64,000 bases of DNA from CAZMNY01 sp964567745 (GCA_964567745.1 CAZMNY010000006.1:1-64000), one strand, 5' to 3'. Positions 7,985 through 18,161 are shown, numbered from the stretch's first letter. The notes: generated from the sequence alone by a model not told the origin. A program made the numbers and translations.

Positions 7985-9457
7985 CTACTTCTTCCTGCGT
8001 TTTTTCGGCTTCGGGCCGAGGTCGACCAAGTTGCGGACTCGATCGTATTCTGGATTCACACAGCGATCGCGCCACTGTTTTAGCACGGCCAATAGTTCTG
8101 CATCCGTTTCAGGATACTGGCCTTTGTCGTCGGTCTCCTTCATCCATTTCGCGAGAATCTCCCGATGCCGCGCCAAAACCTTGGCGAACTTTGGGTCTTT
8201 CGCGAGGTTGTTGATCTCGTGTGGATCGTTTTCCAAGTCGTACAGTTCTTCCGCGGGCTTTTTGTCGCCGAAGAAAAACTTCTGCGCACCCTTCATTTCG
8301 CCGGCATCCATCATCCGGCGAAACTCCTTCGAGACGGGCCACGGATCTTTGTAACTCGGCTGCATGTAGGGCCGGTCCGTCAGGAAGTTTTTTAGGTACT
8401 TGTACTTCGGCGTCACGATGGCGCGAATGTGCTCAATTGTGTAATCGCAACGGTCGCGAGCCGAGACGACGAATTCTCGCGGCTTGTAATCTTTCGCGAA
8501 AATGTGACGGCCTTCCATGTGTTTGGGGATGTCGATGCCTGCGAATGCGAGCGACGTTGGGCCGACGTCGATGGCGCTAACGAGATCGTCGCGAACACGA
8601 CCGGCTTCGATGCCGGGGCCGGCGACCATGAACGCCATGTTGATGCCGCCTTCGTACAGAAACTGCTTGTCGCGATGCAGTTTGTAGCCGTGATCAGACA
8701 GCAGAATGATCATCGTGTTGTCGTAGATGCCGTCTTCCTTGAGCTTTGCGATGATCTGCCCGACCTGCATGTCGGTCCACTTGATGCAGTCGTAATGATG
8801 CGCGATTTCCTTGCGAACCAATTCCGTGTCCGGGTAATACGGCGGCACAGGCACGTCGCCAAGTTTCATCTTCTCTTCGGGATTGAACCGCGGACGATCC
8901 TTGCCGCCTCGCAACTGTATTTGCCCAAACCACGGTTTGCCCTTGGGGCAATTCGACCATTCGTCGCCCTGAAAGTTCATCTTGCCGTAACTGTCATACA
9001 TTTCGTCACGGCTCCAGTTGAAGTTGTAGTCGTCCTTCCCGTCGTTGAATGTGTAATAACCGGCCGCCTGGAAGTACTCTGGAATCGTCTTGATCCCGTT
9101 AGGCAGTTCCCATGTATCGACGTATTTGCCGATTTTCGCGTTGCGATGGCTGCGATGCTGATGCGCATTGATCGACGTCTGCATCGTGCCGCAAACCGTG
9201 CCCGATCGCATCGCCGAACAGACACCAGCGTTCGTGTAGAAGCGATCGAAGCGAACGCCAGTCTTTGCGAGGCTGTCGATGTTCGACGTTGTCGCCAACT
9301 CGTCGCCATAGCAGCCAAACCAGCGGCTGACATCTTCAAGATAGATCCACAACACGTTCGGTCGCTCAACCGCTCGACGCGCGTTCGTCTCGGCCCAAAG
9401 CGAAGTCGTAAAGCATTGCGAGATAACAACGACAGCAACAAACAGCAATGTCCGCAT
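7985..9457 (-). CDS. Secreted sulfatase, heparan N-sulfatase-like
   Basis: 490 residues with a signal peptide (1-22) and a strong GGAGG site 5 bases before the ATG. The formylglycine motif is C80-S-A-M-R84 followed by SGTVCGTMQ. The usual N-terminal Asp-Asp metal pair is replaced by YLEDVSRWFGCYGD, as in sulfamidase (SGSH)-like S1 sulfatases. Other landmarks are ILLSDHGYKLHRD (metal ligands) and ELYDLENDPHEINNLA. A basic tail ends KPKKRRKK. It needs a formylglycine-generating enzyme that is not in this window. It precedes phyH in the same transcript. Confidence 0.92.
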   Translation of the reverse strand: MRTLLFVAVVVISQCFTTSLWAETNARRAVERPNVLWIYLEDVSRWFGCYGDELATTSNIDSLAKTGVRFDRFYTNAGVCSAMRSGTVCGTMQTSINAHQHRSHRNAKIGKYVDTWELPNGIKTIPEYFQAAGYYTFNDGKDDYNFNWSRDEMYDSYGKMNFQGDEWSNCPKGKPWFGQIQLRGGKDRPRFNPEEKMKLGDVPVPPYYPDTELVRKEIAHHYDCIKWTDMQVGQIIAKLKEDGIYDNTMIILLSDHGYKLHRDKQFLYEGGINMAFMVAGPGIEAGRVRDDLVSAIDVGPTSLAFAGIDIPKHMEGRHIFAKDYKPREFVVSARDRCDYTIEHIRAIVTPKYKYLKNFLTDRPYMQPSYKDPWPVSKEFRRMMDAGEMKGAQKFFFGDKKPAEELYDLENDPHEINNLAKDPKFAKVLARHREILAKWMKETDDKGQYPETDAELLAVLKQWRDRCVNPEYDRVRNLVDLGPKPKKRRKK

Positions 9458-9812
9458 GGCGTCCTCCAGAGGAATAGTGATCAGCAGATTATATCCTCAA
9501 TGGCACGCCCATGCTCATCTGTCAGTCGGCGTATGCCGCTTGATGCCTTGCGAGGTCCCTCTCCGGCGACTAACGCGTCCGGGGACCGAGTGCGTGAGGC
9601 GGCCCCGTTTTGTGGAGCCATGGCGATCTAGCTGCTAATCTGAGGCACGCCGCGAAAGAAAGCGAGCCGGTTGTCGTTCGCCGTTTTGTTTGTCCACACG
9701 TGTAGCCACTGGCTCAAGCATGAAGCTGCTGCCAGACCACGAGCCGTTCGGCGTAGCTCAACGATGTCGACGGAACTCACTCGAAGCCACCCTTGCCTGT
9801 CAAAGGAAGAAA
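9458..9812. other. Divergent intergenic region between two sulfatase genes
   Basis: About 355 bp separating the minus-strand sulfatase from the plus-strand sulfatase. It must hold promoters for both. I see no convincing conserved promoter boxes, palindrome or RNA. Open frames here are short and not protein-like. Confidence 0.5.
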
Positions 9813-11396
9813 ATGGCACCCACCAGACGGACACGCGCGCTTCTGATATCAGTGCTGTGTGTTTTCGGACTACAAACCCAACTGCATGGCGATGACCGTC
9901 CCAACGTGCTGCTGATTCTGTGCGACGACTTGGGATACTCCGATTTGGGATGCTACGGGGGCGAAATACAAACGCCGAACCTCGATCGACTCGCCGCAAA
10001 TGGGATGCGGTTTACACAATTCTACAACTGCGCCGTCTGCGTCACGACTCGATCCGCGCTTTTAACGGGTTTATATCCTCGCCAGGCAAAACGGCCCCGT
10101 TTGCGGGCCAACATGATCACCCTTGGCGAGGGGATGCAACGAGCCGGCTACGCCACGTCGTTGACAGGTAAGTGGCACCTCGGAAACACGTCGCCGCTGC
10201 GGCCCATCGATCGGGGCTTCGGTGAGTTTTACGGTCTGCTCGATGGGTGCTGCAATTTCTTTAATCCTGCCAAACAGGATCCTGTGTTCTACAACGGCGG
10301 TCGCTTCCGATCGTTTGCCCATAACGAGAAGCGAGTCACGTCATTCCCAGATGGGTTTTACACAACGGACGCCTTCTCGGTCCATGCGGCGAAGACGATC
10401 AAGCGTTTTGCGAAGGGAGATAAGCCGTTCTTTGTGCATCTCTGTTACACCGCCCCGCACTTTCCGTTGCATGCATTTGACGAGGACATTGAGCGATACC
10501 GCGGAAAGTACTCGGACGGCTACCAGGCCATGCGCAAGCGACGTTACGAGCGACAATCCAAGCTAGAGCTGTTCTCTTCATTGCCGGCACTCTCCGCCGA
10601 AGAGGACAAGAAAGGAGACTACCGTTACGACTACGATGTACCAGATTGGAAACAGCTGCCTGCGGACGAGAGGAAGCGCGAGGAAGCTCGTATGGAAACT
10701 TACGCCGCAATGGTCGATCGAATGGATCGCGGTATTGGGCATGTTCTCGCCGCACTCAACGAGTCCGGCGTCGCGGACAATACCATCGTGATGTTCCTGT
10801 CCGACAACGGCGGCTGCGCATCGTGGCCCAATGCTCAACCAGGCCAAGAAGAGGGTTTTCGCAAATACAATCAAGACATCCCGGTTGGCGATGGTCGCGG
10901 TTACGAGTTTGTTGGCAGGGGCTGGGGCTGGGCCCAGAACGCACCCTTCCGCCAATTCAAAACGTGGTGCTACGAAGGCGGCATTGCCACTCCGATGATT
11001 GTCCGCTGGCCAACCCAAGTCGCGCCCGGCTCGATTACGCATCAGGTCGGTCACATCATCGACTTCATGCCAACGCTGCTCGAATTAGCCGAGCGAGAAT
11101 ATCCGCGAGAAATTAACGGAAACACGATTCTGCCTGTCGAGGGTAAGAGTCTATTGCCAATCTTCCGAGGCCAAAAACGGCCGGGGCACATGTCGCTTAG
11201 TTGGGAGCTGTTTGGCAACCGAGCCATCCGCCAAGGCGACTGGAAGCTTGTCTGGGGAGCGAGCGAGAAGCGGTGGGAATTGTACGATTTGGAAACTGAC
11301 CGAAGCGAAACCATTAACCTTGCAGAAAAGTTTCCCAACCGGGTCGCGACGATGGCGCGCGATTGGGAGACCTGGCGTCAACGCGTAGAACGGTGA
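9813..11396 (+). CDS. Secreted sulfatase with CVTTR active-site motif
   Basis: 527 residues. The ATG at 9813 follows AAAGGAAG and opens a signal peptide (MAPTRRTRALLISVLCVFGL). Metal pair in LLILCDDLGYSDLGCYGGE (Asp38-Asp39), then C76-V-T-T-R80 as the formylglycine site, ALLTGLYPRQ, TGKWHLG, the LSDNGGCASWPNAQ metal loop, and the C-terminal DWKLVWG and WELYDLETDRSETINLAE signature. Thr at the third position of the C-x-(P/A/S/T)-x-R motif is less usual than Pro or Ala. Likely arylsulfatase-A type acting on sulfated glycans. Confidence 0.92.
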   Translation: MAPTRRTRALLISVLCVFGLQTQLHGDDRPNVLLILCDDLGYSDLGCYGGEIQTPNLDRLAANGMRFTQFYNCAVCVTTRSALLTGLYPRQAKRPRLRANMITLGEGMQRAGYATSLTGKWHLGNTSPLRPIDRGFGEFYGLLDGCCNFFNPAKQDPVFYNGGRFRSFAHNEKRVTSFPDGFYTTDAFSVHAAKTIKRFAKGDKPFFVHLCYTAPHFPLHAFDEDIERYRGKYSDGYQAMRKRRYERQSKLELFSSLPALSAEEDKKGDYRYDYDVPDWKQLPADERKREEARMETYAAMVDRMDRGIGHVLAALNESGVADNTIVMFLSDNGGCASWPNAQPGQEEGFRKYNQDIPVGDGRGYEFVGRGWGWAQNAPFRQFKTWCYEGGIATPMIVRWPTQVAPGSITHQVGHIIDFMPTLLELAEREYPREINGNTILPVEGKSLLPIFRGQKRPGHMSLSWELFGNRAIRQGDWKLVWGASEKRWELYDLETDRSETINLAEKFPNRVATMARDWETWRQRVER

Positions 11397-11506
11397 CTAC
11401 GCAGTTATTGTTTTTGCGAGTTGAAGCGTTGCCCAACGAGCGTCGTAAGGCGGCGCACCTTTTATACTGGGCGATTCGCAGCTCTAAGTCTGGGAGATCA
11501 TTGGCG

Positions 11507-11761
11507 GTGAACCTTCATGCCATTTACCGTGTGGCCCTGGCAAGCTTTGTGTTCTGGACGCCAGCGATCCTTTTAACCGGATTTGCATCGGCCGCCGGCG
11601 CAGCGATGGGCGCCAAATTCTACGGCAAGAAGAAAAATGCGAGCAAAGCGTTCGCGATTGGATGGGCGGCACCGGCGTTTCGGACGAAGGCAAGCGGCAA
11701 ATGCGAACTGTGTATCCTGGCACCGTGCCCTAGTCGAGCAAGCCATGTCGAGTCAGGGTAG
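11507..11761 (+). CDS. Possible small membrane protein
   Basis: An 84-residue frame from GTG with GGGAG about 10 bases upstream. It has one hydrophobic segment (VALASFVFWTPAILLTGFAS) followed by a basic stretch (KFYGKKKNASKAF). No family is recognised. It fills the otherwise empty 490-bp gap between the sulfatase and DUF1080 genes, so it is only tentatively called. Confidence 0.3.
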   Translation: MNLHAIYRVALASFVFWTPAILLTGFASAAGAAMGAKFYGKKKNASKAFAIGWAAPAFRTKASGKCELCILAPCPSRASHVESG

Positions 11762-11887
11762 AATCGTGAACGCGGTGCCGAGCTAAATGGCTTAGAAACG
11801 CGTCGCCGAATCACCGACCAACAAGCAGACTGCAAGTCACAAACTCATTCCGACTCGATGAAATACGAGATAAAAAGGACAAACACA

Positions 11888-12583
11888 ATGAACAAGATAC
11901 TTACGGCAACTCTGATTCTCGGCGTGGCAACAGCAAGTCTGTTTGGCGAGACCGTGAGCGCAGGTGAGTGGGCCACGATCTTTAACGGCAAGGACATCGA
12001 TGGCTGGGAAAAAAAAGGCGGCGAAGCGACATACAAAGTAGAGAAGGGTTGCATTGTCGGAACGACCAAGCCACGCACACCGAACACTTTCCTCTGCCCG
12101 CCCAAAAGCTACGGCGATTTTGAATTAACGTTTGAAGTGAAGTGTGACCCCGCCCTCAACTCGGGCGTGCAAATTCGTTCGATTTCCAGCGCCGATGAAA
12201 TCCCCGACGGCCTCACCGAAAAAGATGCCGCGAAGGCGAAGAGGAAAGCCGACGGAAAATCGCTGTTTGGGCCTCAGGTGGAAATCGCCGCCAACGGCAA
12301 TGCCGCTGGTGTATGGTTCGAAGGTGTCGGCGGCTGGCTGCTAGACCCAAAGCCCGAAGTCACAAACAAGGCCTACAAGAAGGACGGCTGGAACAAGTAT
12401 CGAGTCGTCGCGAAAGGCGAACGCATCCAGGTGTGGGTCAACGGCAAGAAAATCTCCGACGGCAAGGACACTCGCACACACTTTGCCAAGGGCCGACTCG
12501 GTTTTCAAGTCCATGGCGTAGGTAATAAAACCGAACCGCTTTCCGTCCGCTGGAAGGACATCAAAATTCGCGAACTCAAGTAG
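11888..12583 (+). CDS. DUF1080 (3-keto-disaccharide hydrolase) domain protein
   Basis: 231 residues. The ATG at 11888 has AAGGA 9 bases upstream; another in-frame ATG at 11858 lacks one. Signal peptide 1-25, then the DUF1080 concanavalin-like fold: WATIFNGKDIDGWEKKGG, CIVGTTKPRTPNTFLCP, YGDFELTFEVK, NSGVQIRS, and WNKYRVVAKGERIQVWVNGK, ending LSVRWKDIKIREL. Some DUF1080 members cleave 3-keto-glycosides. The Gfo/Idh oxidoreductase in this window is the kind of enzyme that could supply or consume keto-sugars, though it is not adjacent. Convergent with the S9 peptidase gene. Confidence 0.9.
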   Translation: MNKILTATLILGVATASLFGETVSAGEWATIFNGKDIDGWEKKGGEATYKVEKGCIVGTTKPRTPNTFLCPPKSYGDFELTFEVKCDPALNSGVQIRSISSADEIPDGLTEKDAAKAKRKADGKSLFGPQVEIAANGNAAGVWFEGVGGWLLDPKPEVTNKAYKKDGWNKYRVVAKGERIQVWVNGKKISDGKDTRTHFAKGRLGFQVHGVGNKTEPLSVRWKDIKIRELK

Positions 12584-12777
12584 CGAGTTGAGTACGCTCT
12601 CCAACACGCCCGCTCTCCCGCGCGAACAGGCTTGCTATTCTTCCGCGTTCTGGACGCGGGACAGGGTTAGGGTGAGGGAAAAACTCTCGGACCGTCTATA
12701 CGAGTTGGCGTTGAGTGTGCAGACCTGCCCGTACGGCAATGACGTCAGTGCAAGATGGAGGCCACCACGCGCTCGCC

Positions 12778-15700
12778 CTATTGCGAGTCGTTCGCGCCTG
12801 CCTCCGACTTCTTCGTTTCTGGTTCGAGCAGTTCGAGACCGAAATTCTTGCCTTTGTCCACAGCGCGAACACCGGCCGCCATCCATTCCGGTTCTGGCGA
12901 GGCCTTCAGGTAGTGATCGAAGAATTGTTGCATGCGGATCGCGAAATCGCGACGATTGTATTCGCCCATGACCCAGTGCGGATTGCCGTTGTAGTTCAAC
13001 ATCCATGACGGCTTTTCGAGTCGGCGGAGCGCCACAAACAGCTCGATACCCTGATACCAGGGCACGGCACCGTCTTCATCGTTGTGAAGTATCAGCAGTG
13101 GCGTGTTGATCTTGTCAGCGAAAAACAGTGGCGAGTTGGCAAGGTACTTGTCTCGCGCCGACCAAAGATCGTCTCCGATTCGACTCTGAGTACGCTCGTA
13201 CTGAAACATCCGGCTCATACCGCTACCCCAGCGAATGCCGCCGTAGGCGCTGGTCATGTTGCTGACCGGTGCGCCCGACTCGGCGCAGGCGAACAAGTCG
13301 GTCTGCGTGACCAGGAAGGCCGTCTGGTATCCGCCCCAGCTGTGACCTTGCGTACCGATTTTCGCTTTGTTGACAAATCCCTGAGCGATCAAGTGCTCAA
13401 CACCCGGAATGACCGCGTTCGTCGCACTCGGACCGGGCTCGCCCGTCTTGTACGGAATATCCGGAATGAAGACGAGGTAGCCGCGGCTGACGTAGAAGCT
13501 GTGGCAAATGATTGATCGACCGGCGGCCGGCGTCGAGTACCGGTGCAGGTTGTCCGAATTTCGTTCGTAGAAGTAGACCATCATGGGGTACTTCTTTGAG
13601 GGGTCGAACCCGTCGGGCTTGAGCAGGATTCCATCGAGGTCCCGACCATCGGCCCCCTTCCAGTGAACCAGTTCCGCGTCGCCCCAGGTGTATTCATCTT
13701 GCTGCGGATTGATGTCACTGACACGGTGAATCTTCTTGAAGCTCGTGTCGCTGGACCAGAGGTCAGGGCACTTGCGGAAGGTGCTGCGAGTAAACAGAAC
13801 TTTGTCGCTGTCTTTCGCTTTCTGAAGGCTCCCAAGAGCTTCGTCCAGCATGATCAATGGCTGGAGTCGTTCTTCATCACCATTGTCCTTTTTGGCGCCG
13901 CCTTGATTCGGTCGCAGATTGAGAACGTAAAACCCGCTGGCCTTCGTCTTTCGGTTAAAGGCACTAAGCATGATCGGCATCGCCGGATCGATTGCACGCT
14001 CTTCGACATCGAGACGCCGATAGCGAAATCGAATGTCCTGGTCGCGGCCGAATCCGTCTGTCATGCAAACCGGTTTCGATTTTCCAGTCGGATCGAGGCG
14101 CCAGATGTCGTAGCGGTCATAAACGAGAAATGCACTGTCGTCGATCATCCATCCCGCCGATCCGTACGCGCCTGGCAGCATGGGTCTGTCATGCAACTCG
14201 TCGTGCAACGCGTACTTGATCCCCTTGCTGATCTCGACCGGTTTGGCTTTTACATCGGCCGTTAATTTGGCATACCACTTCCTCTGCTCAGCGTCGAACC
14301 AGGTGATGTATCGGCCCTCGGGCGACATCGAAGCGGACCACTTCACTTTCTCGAGAACCAACTTGTGCTGCCCCGTGTTCAAGTCGACCAACCAGGCGTC
14401 CTGGAATCCGGGAACGTCCCAGGAGAGCATCTTGCGATACTTCATATTGGTGTTTGCGACCGCGACGTTTGACGACGAACTGAGATCAACATTGACGATT
14501 GGCGCCTGACGAGTCGCCAGTTGCAAGATCTTCTTCGATTTCAGAACGAAAGCCGCACGGTACTTGCGGTTGCGCTCCCTTGCCGCCTGCAGTAGTTGTT
14601 GCGGCTGGAGCTGAGGATCTTGCCAGTGCCATATGTCGAGCTTCGCTTGCTCCTGCTTGTCGTCCTCTGCAACCTCACGGCCTTTTGCTTTGGCTTCACG
14701 TTCTTTGACGACTTCCTCGGGCACCGGAGCGGTTTCGAAATAGAGCCGGCGACCGTCTTCGGAAAAACGCTGGCTTGAGTTGGGGGCGACCCACCAGCCA
14801 TTCGCGATGCCCTGTCCTCCCTCGAAAGCGATCTTGGATGCGACTTTCGAGCGAGACTTCCAGAGGTAGACAGCCCAGGTTGCCGTCTTCGTTGTGTAAT
14901 CGTCTTTGTTTGTCAGAAAAGCGAGCTGAGAACCGTCGTCGCTAAAGGCCATGTTCTTGTACTCGCCGGCACCTTGCGCGATCGTCATCATGACGAGAGA
15001 ATCGAGTTGGATCAGATGAACGCCATCGGCCGGCCCGCCATCTTCGTCGTTGGCTTTGCCTTCGCCCTGGTTATCGCCTTTGCCTGTCGCATTGCTGTCG
15101 CCTTCGCCTTTTCCTTTGCCGTTGTCTTCACGATCTTCAACTTTCACGGAGGTCGCGAACGCCAGCGTCTTGCCATCTTCTGAAAGTTCATACGAGACGA
15201 CTGACGGAATCGTCCTGCTGACTCCTGTGGCCAAATTGATCAGCACGAGCGGCGTTCCTTCCGCCTTATCTTTCTTTTTCTTGTCCGCATCGTCTTCCGA
15301 TTTCTGTTCCTTATTGCCCTTTTCTTTCTTCTCTTTTTCTTCCGGCTCTTTCGCTTCGATTTCTCCGCGTTCGCGGGCGAGTTCTTCGCGTGACTTGAGC
15401 TTGAAACGTTGTGCTGGGCGGCGGAGACCTTGCGGCGTCACCTCGTATGATTCGCGGACGCGGGACTTCTTGTCATCAATCGAGCCCGCGCTGGCCGGCT
15501 TTTCCAGCAGGCAGGCAATCCAGTCGCCATTCTCCTTGGGAATCTTGAACGACCGCACACGTTCGACGGTAATGACGTCTCCGGTCGCCAGTTCAAGAAT
15601 TTGCAGTTTCGATTTTGGCATCTCCTCCGGCTTCGTCTTCTTCTTGCTCAGCTCTTTGACTGTTTTCTTTTCGGGAGTCACACGAAATATCACGAACCGG

Positions 15701-16008
15701 CTGTCCCGAGTTATCCGCGGACCCGAGCCGCGCTGGACGACGTACTCGCGCGCCGTTTTCGTGTTGTGAATGTGCAGAGTCGCTTCACCGTCGATGGCGC
15801 CATTCTGAACGGCGTACGCCGCCCACTTTCCATCGCTCGAAGTCTGCGAACCCGACATCGTTTGCCAAACGTCATAGTCCTTGTGCTCAAGCGGTCGGCG
15901 CAAGATATCCTGAGCAGGTAGAGCGGCGGCGCTGAATCCGCAAATCGCGGCGACAACAAAGCTGCCTAGGACTTGGCGGCGCAGAAAGACAGAATTGACA
16001 GAGGTCAT
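12778..16008 (-). CDS. Secreted prolyl-oligopeptidase family (S9) serine peptidase
   Basis: 1076 residues, far longer than ordinary S9 enzymes (about 700). Signal peptide 1-33, an N-terminal beta-propeller region with repeated SxDGK/SEDGK motifs (SSDGKWAAY, SEDGKTLAFA, SDDGSQLAFL), and a C-terminal hydrolase domain. The catalytic triad is complete: Ser890 in GHSWGG, Asp979 in HNDEDGAVP and His1011 in NGNPHWV. Two highly charged insertions interrupt the propeller, a Lys/Glu tract at about 205-250 and a Gly/Lys/Glu/Asp tract near 300-325. It follows the HEAT-repeat gene on the same strand with a 221-bp gap. Confidence 0.92.
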   Translation of the reverse strand: MTSVNSVFLRRQVLGSFVVAAICGFSAAALPAQDILRRPLEHKDYDVWQTMSGSQTSSDGKWAAYAVQNGAIDGEATLHIHNTKTAREYVVQRGSGPRITRDSRFVIFRVTPEKKTVKELSKKKTKPEEMPKSKLQILELATGDVITVERVRSFKIPKENGDWIACLLEKPASAGSIDDKKSRVRESYEVTPQGLRRPAQRFKLKSREELARERGEIEAKEPEEKEKKEKGNKEQKSEDDADKKKKDKAEGTPLVLINLATGVSRTIPSVVSYELSEDGKTLAFATSVKVEDREDNGKGKGEGDSNATGKGDNQGEGKANDEDGGPADGVHLIQLDSLVMMTIAQGAGEYKNMAFSDDGSQLAFLTNKDDYTTKTATWAVYLWKSRSKVASKIAFEGGQGIANGWWVAPNSSQRFSEDGRRLYFETAPVPEEVVKEREAKAKGREVAEDDKQEQAKLDIWHWQDPQLQPQQLLQAARERNRKYRAAFVLKSKKILQLATRQAPIVNVDLSSSSNVAVANTNMKYRKMLSWDVPGFQDAWLVDLNTGQHKLVLEKVKWSASMSPEGRYITWFDAEQRKWYAKLTADVKAKPVEISKGIKYALHDELHDRPMLPGAYGSAGWMIDDSAFLVYDRYDIWRLDPTGKSKPVCMTDGFGRDQDIRFRYRRLDVEERAIDPAMPIMLSAFNRKTKASGFYVLNLRPNQGGAKKDNGDEERLQPLIMLDEALGSLQKAKDSDKVLFTRSTFRKCPDLWSSDTSFKKIHRVSDINPQQDEYTWGDAELVHWKGADGRDLDGILLKPDGFDPSKKYPMMVYFYERNSDNLHRYSTPAAGRSIICHSFYVSRGYLVFIPDIPYKTGEPGPSATNAVIPGVEHLIAQGFVNKAKIGTQGHSWGGYQTAFLVTQTDLFACAESGAPVSNMTSAYGGIRWGSGMSRMFQYERTQSRIGDDLWSARDKYLANSPLFFADKINTPLLILHNDEDGAVPWYQGIELFVALRRLEKPSWMLNYNGNPHWVMGEYNRRDFAIRMQQFFDHYLKASPEPEWMAAGVRAVDKGKNFGLELLEPETKKSEAGANDSQ

Positions 16009-16229
16009 GGAGCAGTTCCCGGAGATGATTGCCTAAACCTCCAGAATAGTCACTGGCTGACCGTTTTTGAACGCTCCGAATCGATTCGAGAGCGGGCAGT
16101 CTTGCCGTCATTTCGCCCGCTGACCAATCGACGAAGGCGCGCGGCGGCGACAAGACGAACAAAACGGCTGATCCCATTTGTTCGCGTTTTCTCACCCAGC
16201 CCCGTGCTGCTACGCCTTGGCCAAGACCC

Positions 16230-18095
16230 CTAGAGCTTACTGACGTCGATTCCCTTCCGTCGGAGCTTCTGAGTGATGACGCGGACTGCCGCGTCGGCCT
16301 CGGCTTGGATGTCGGGGCGTTTCCTGGCGGCGAGCGCCAGCTTGTAACCGGGGACGCTGGGATGGAGTTTCAGCACGTCGAGAACCAGTTTCCGCTCGTC
16401 GACTCGCTGAGATGCCGCCATCGCTTTCGCGCACATATCGGCGCGTTGGGGATGAGGCATAGCGAACTTTCTCGCCAGTCCGATGTAACCTCGCAATGCG
16501 CGAATTTGAAACTTTTTCTCTGGCGCGGTCTTGGATAAATCGAGCAAGACTGGCGCGGCGTCGACGCCGTTCCATTTGCCCAACAAGCGGCTCGCCGTGT
16601 CCTGTAGATCCGGATTCGCATCCTTGGCGGCCGAGGCCAGTGTTTGCAGCGCGGTGCTGCCGCCAACTTCGCTAATAATTTCCAGCAGCGAGTTCTTGGT
16701 CGCAGCCGGTGATCGCTTCAGCGCGTTTGTCAGCTGCGCCGCGCAAGCCTCTTGATCGGGCATCCGGACACTCGCCGACCTCAGCGCGCGTGTCGCGACG
16801 GCGACATCCTCGGGTCGTTTCGGATCGATCACCCGCGACACGAGCAGCGATAGTCTACTGAGCGGCACGGTTTCACCGAGCGAGATCAAGGCGGCGCTGC
16901 GGACCGTTTGCTCAGAATGATCTAACGCATCGACAAGTTCGGAGACCGCATCGATGCGGCGCATACCGACCAATTCAATGAGCAGCAAGCGAGTCTTCCC
17001 GTCGGCTTCGGGCAATCGCGCGACGATCTCAGAGGCAACCTTACCGTCAGGCACAACTGCCAGAGTCGCCTTTGCGGATTGGGCCAAGTCGTCGTCCGAG
17101 TCGGCGCCAATCTGCAGCAAGGCCGACAGACAAGAAACATCGCCAACGCGCTTCAGAGCGTCGATGGCCGACAGTCGAACTTGCTTGTCTCCCTGCTTGG
17201 CTGCGTCAAGCAGGGCGGCCAAGACGACAGTCTCGCTACGATCCGCCATGGCCTGGATCAACAAAGCGGCACGTTGCGAATTGGCTTTAGGCAGTTGAGC
17301 CGCTAGGGCTTTGTCGACTTGGATGCCTTGAAATTCACGGGCCACGCCGAGCGCGAGCTGGAACAGCTTATTGTCCGGCGATTGAAGCGTCTCGAGCAAC
17401 AGCGGGATGCCTTCGTCTTTACGAGCCAAGATAGCGCCGCGAGTCGCTTCGATGACCCTCTGCTTGGAAACTTCGGCCGTACGAATTTCGTCATAGACTT
17501 TCACGGCCGATTCCGTATCGCCCGCGGCAAGCAATCGCTCGGCAATCAAGACATAGCCCTGGGCGACGGCGTTGCGAACCTTGGCGGGTGAGCCGGCAAG
17601 CGATTTTTGGAGCGAGGTCCGAGCGGAGGCGTTGCCGATCTGGCCGAGCGCTGCGGCGGCGGCCGATGCGACTTCCGTGTCCGAGTCCTTTAGCTTTCCC
17701 GCCAACAACTCGACTGCCTTGGCGTCCTGGCGAACACCCAGCGAGTTGATCACTCCGACGAGCAGCCGCCCGTCGAGCGTTTGGCTCGCCTTGCGAAGGG
17801 CGTCGTCGGCCGCCTCGCCGGGAATCACCTCCAAGGCGATCCGCGCCCATGAGGAGAGTTGAGGATTGGGCAGCAGTTTCGCCAATTCGGGAACGGCTGC
17901 ATCCGATCCGTAGATGGCGAGCTTCTTACAAGCGACGGCCTTTTCCGCCGTTGCCGCGTCCGATTGGATTATCGCCAGCAACGCCTTTTCCTGGGCCGTT
18001 GGACTCGAATCGTCAGCTCGAACCGAGGCCGACAAGAGGCACGCTAAAGTGAAGAGCGCGATAACGACGTTTTGTTTTAGGTTTGAATTTTTCAT
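16230..18095 (-). CDS. Secreted HEAT-repeat protein
   Basis: 621 residues beginning MKNSNLKQNVVIALFTLACL, a signal peptide. The remainder is a nearly continuous alpha-solenoid of HEAT/PBS-lyase-like repeats; examples are AVPELAKLLPNP, AVELLAGKLKDSDTEVASAA, VRLSAIDALKRVGD, AVSELVDALDHSEQTVRSAA and LQDTASRLLGKWNG. No catalytic site is visible, so a scaffold or binding role is inferred. It starts 66 bp after the oxidoreductase gene on the same strand, so the two are probably one transcript. Ribosome binding is weak (GGA about 11 bases upstream). Confidence 0.85.
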   Translation of the reverse strand: MKNSNLKQNVVIALFTLACLLSASVRADDSSPTAQEKALLAIIQSDAATAEKAVACKKLAIYGSDAAVPELAKLLPNPQLSSWARIALEVIPGEAADDALRKASQTLDGRLLVGVINSLGVRQDAKAVELLAGKLKDSDTEVASAAAAALGQIGNASARTSLQKSLAGSPAKVRNAVAQGYVLIAERLLAAGDTESAVKVYDEIRTAEVSKQRVIEATRGAILARKDEGIPLLLETLQSPDNKLFQLALGVAREFQGIQVDKALAAQLPKANSQRAALLIQAMADRSETVVLAALLDAAKQGDKQVRLSAIDALKRVGDVSCLSALLQIGADSDDDLAQSAKATLAVVPDGKVASEIVARLPEADGKTRLLLIELVGMRRIDAVSELVDALDHSEQTVRSAALISLGETVPLSRLSLLVSRVIDPKRPEDVAVATRALRSASVRMPDQEACAAQLTNALKRSPAATKNSLLEIISEVGGSTALQTLASAAKDANPDLQDTASRLLGKWNGVDAAPVLLDLSKTAPEKKFQIRALRGYIGLARKFAMPHPQRADMCAKAMAASQRVDERKLVLDVLKLHPSVPGYKLALAARKRPDIQAEADAAVRVITQKLRRKGIDVSKL

Positions 18096-18161
18096 CGTAT
18101 GTCGTCCGATCAATTGTTTGGAAGAGTGACTGCGAGGAGAACTTTGCGTTTGGCAAAGCTC

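Noticed and set aside
8429..9631. 400-residue open frame on the plus strand opposite the sulfatase gene
   Set aside because: It is the mirror of a clear sulfatase coding sequence; its composition (many Arg, Val, Asp in shadow pattern) reflects the other strand's codon bias and it has no domain.
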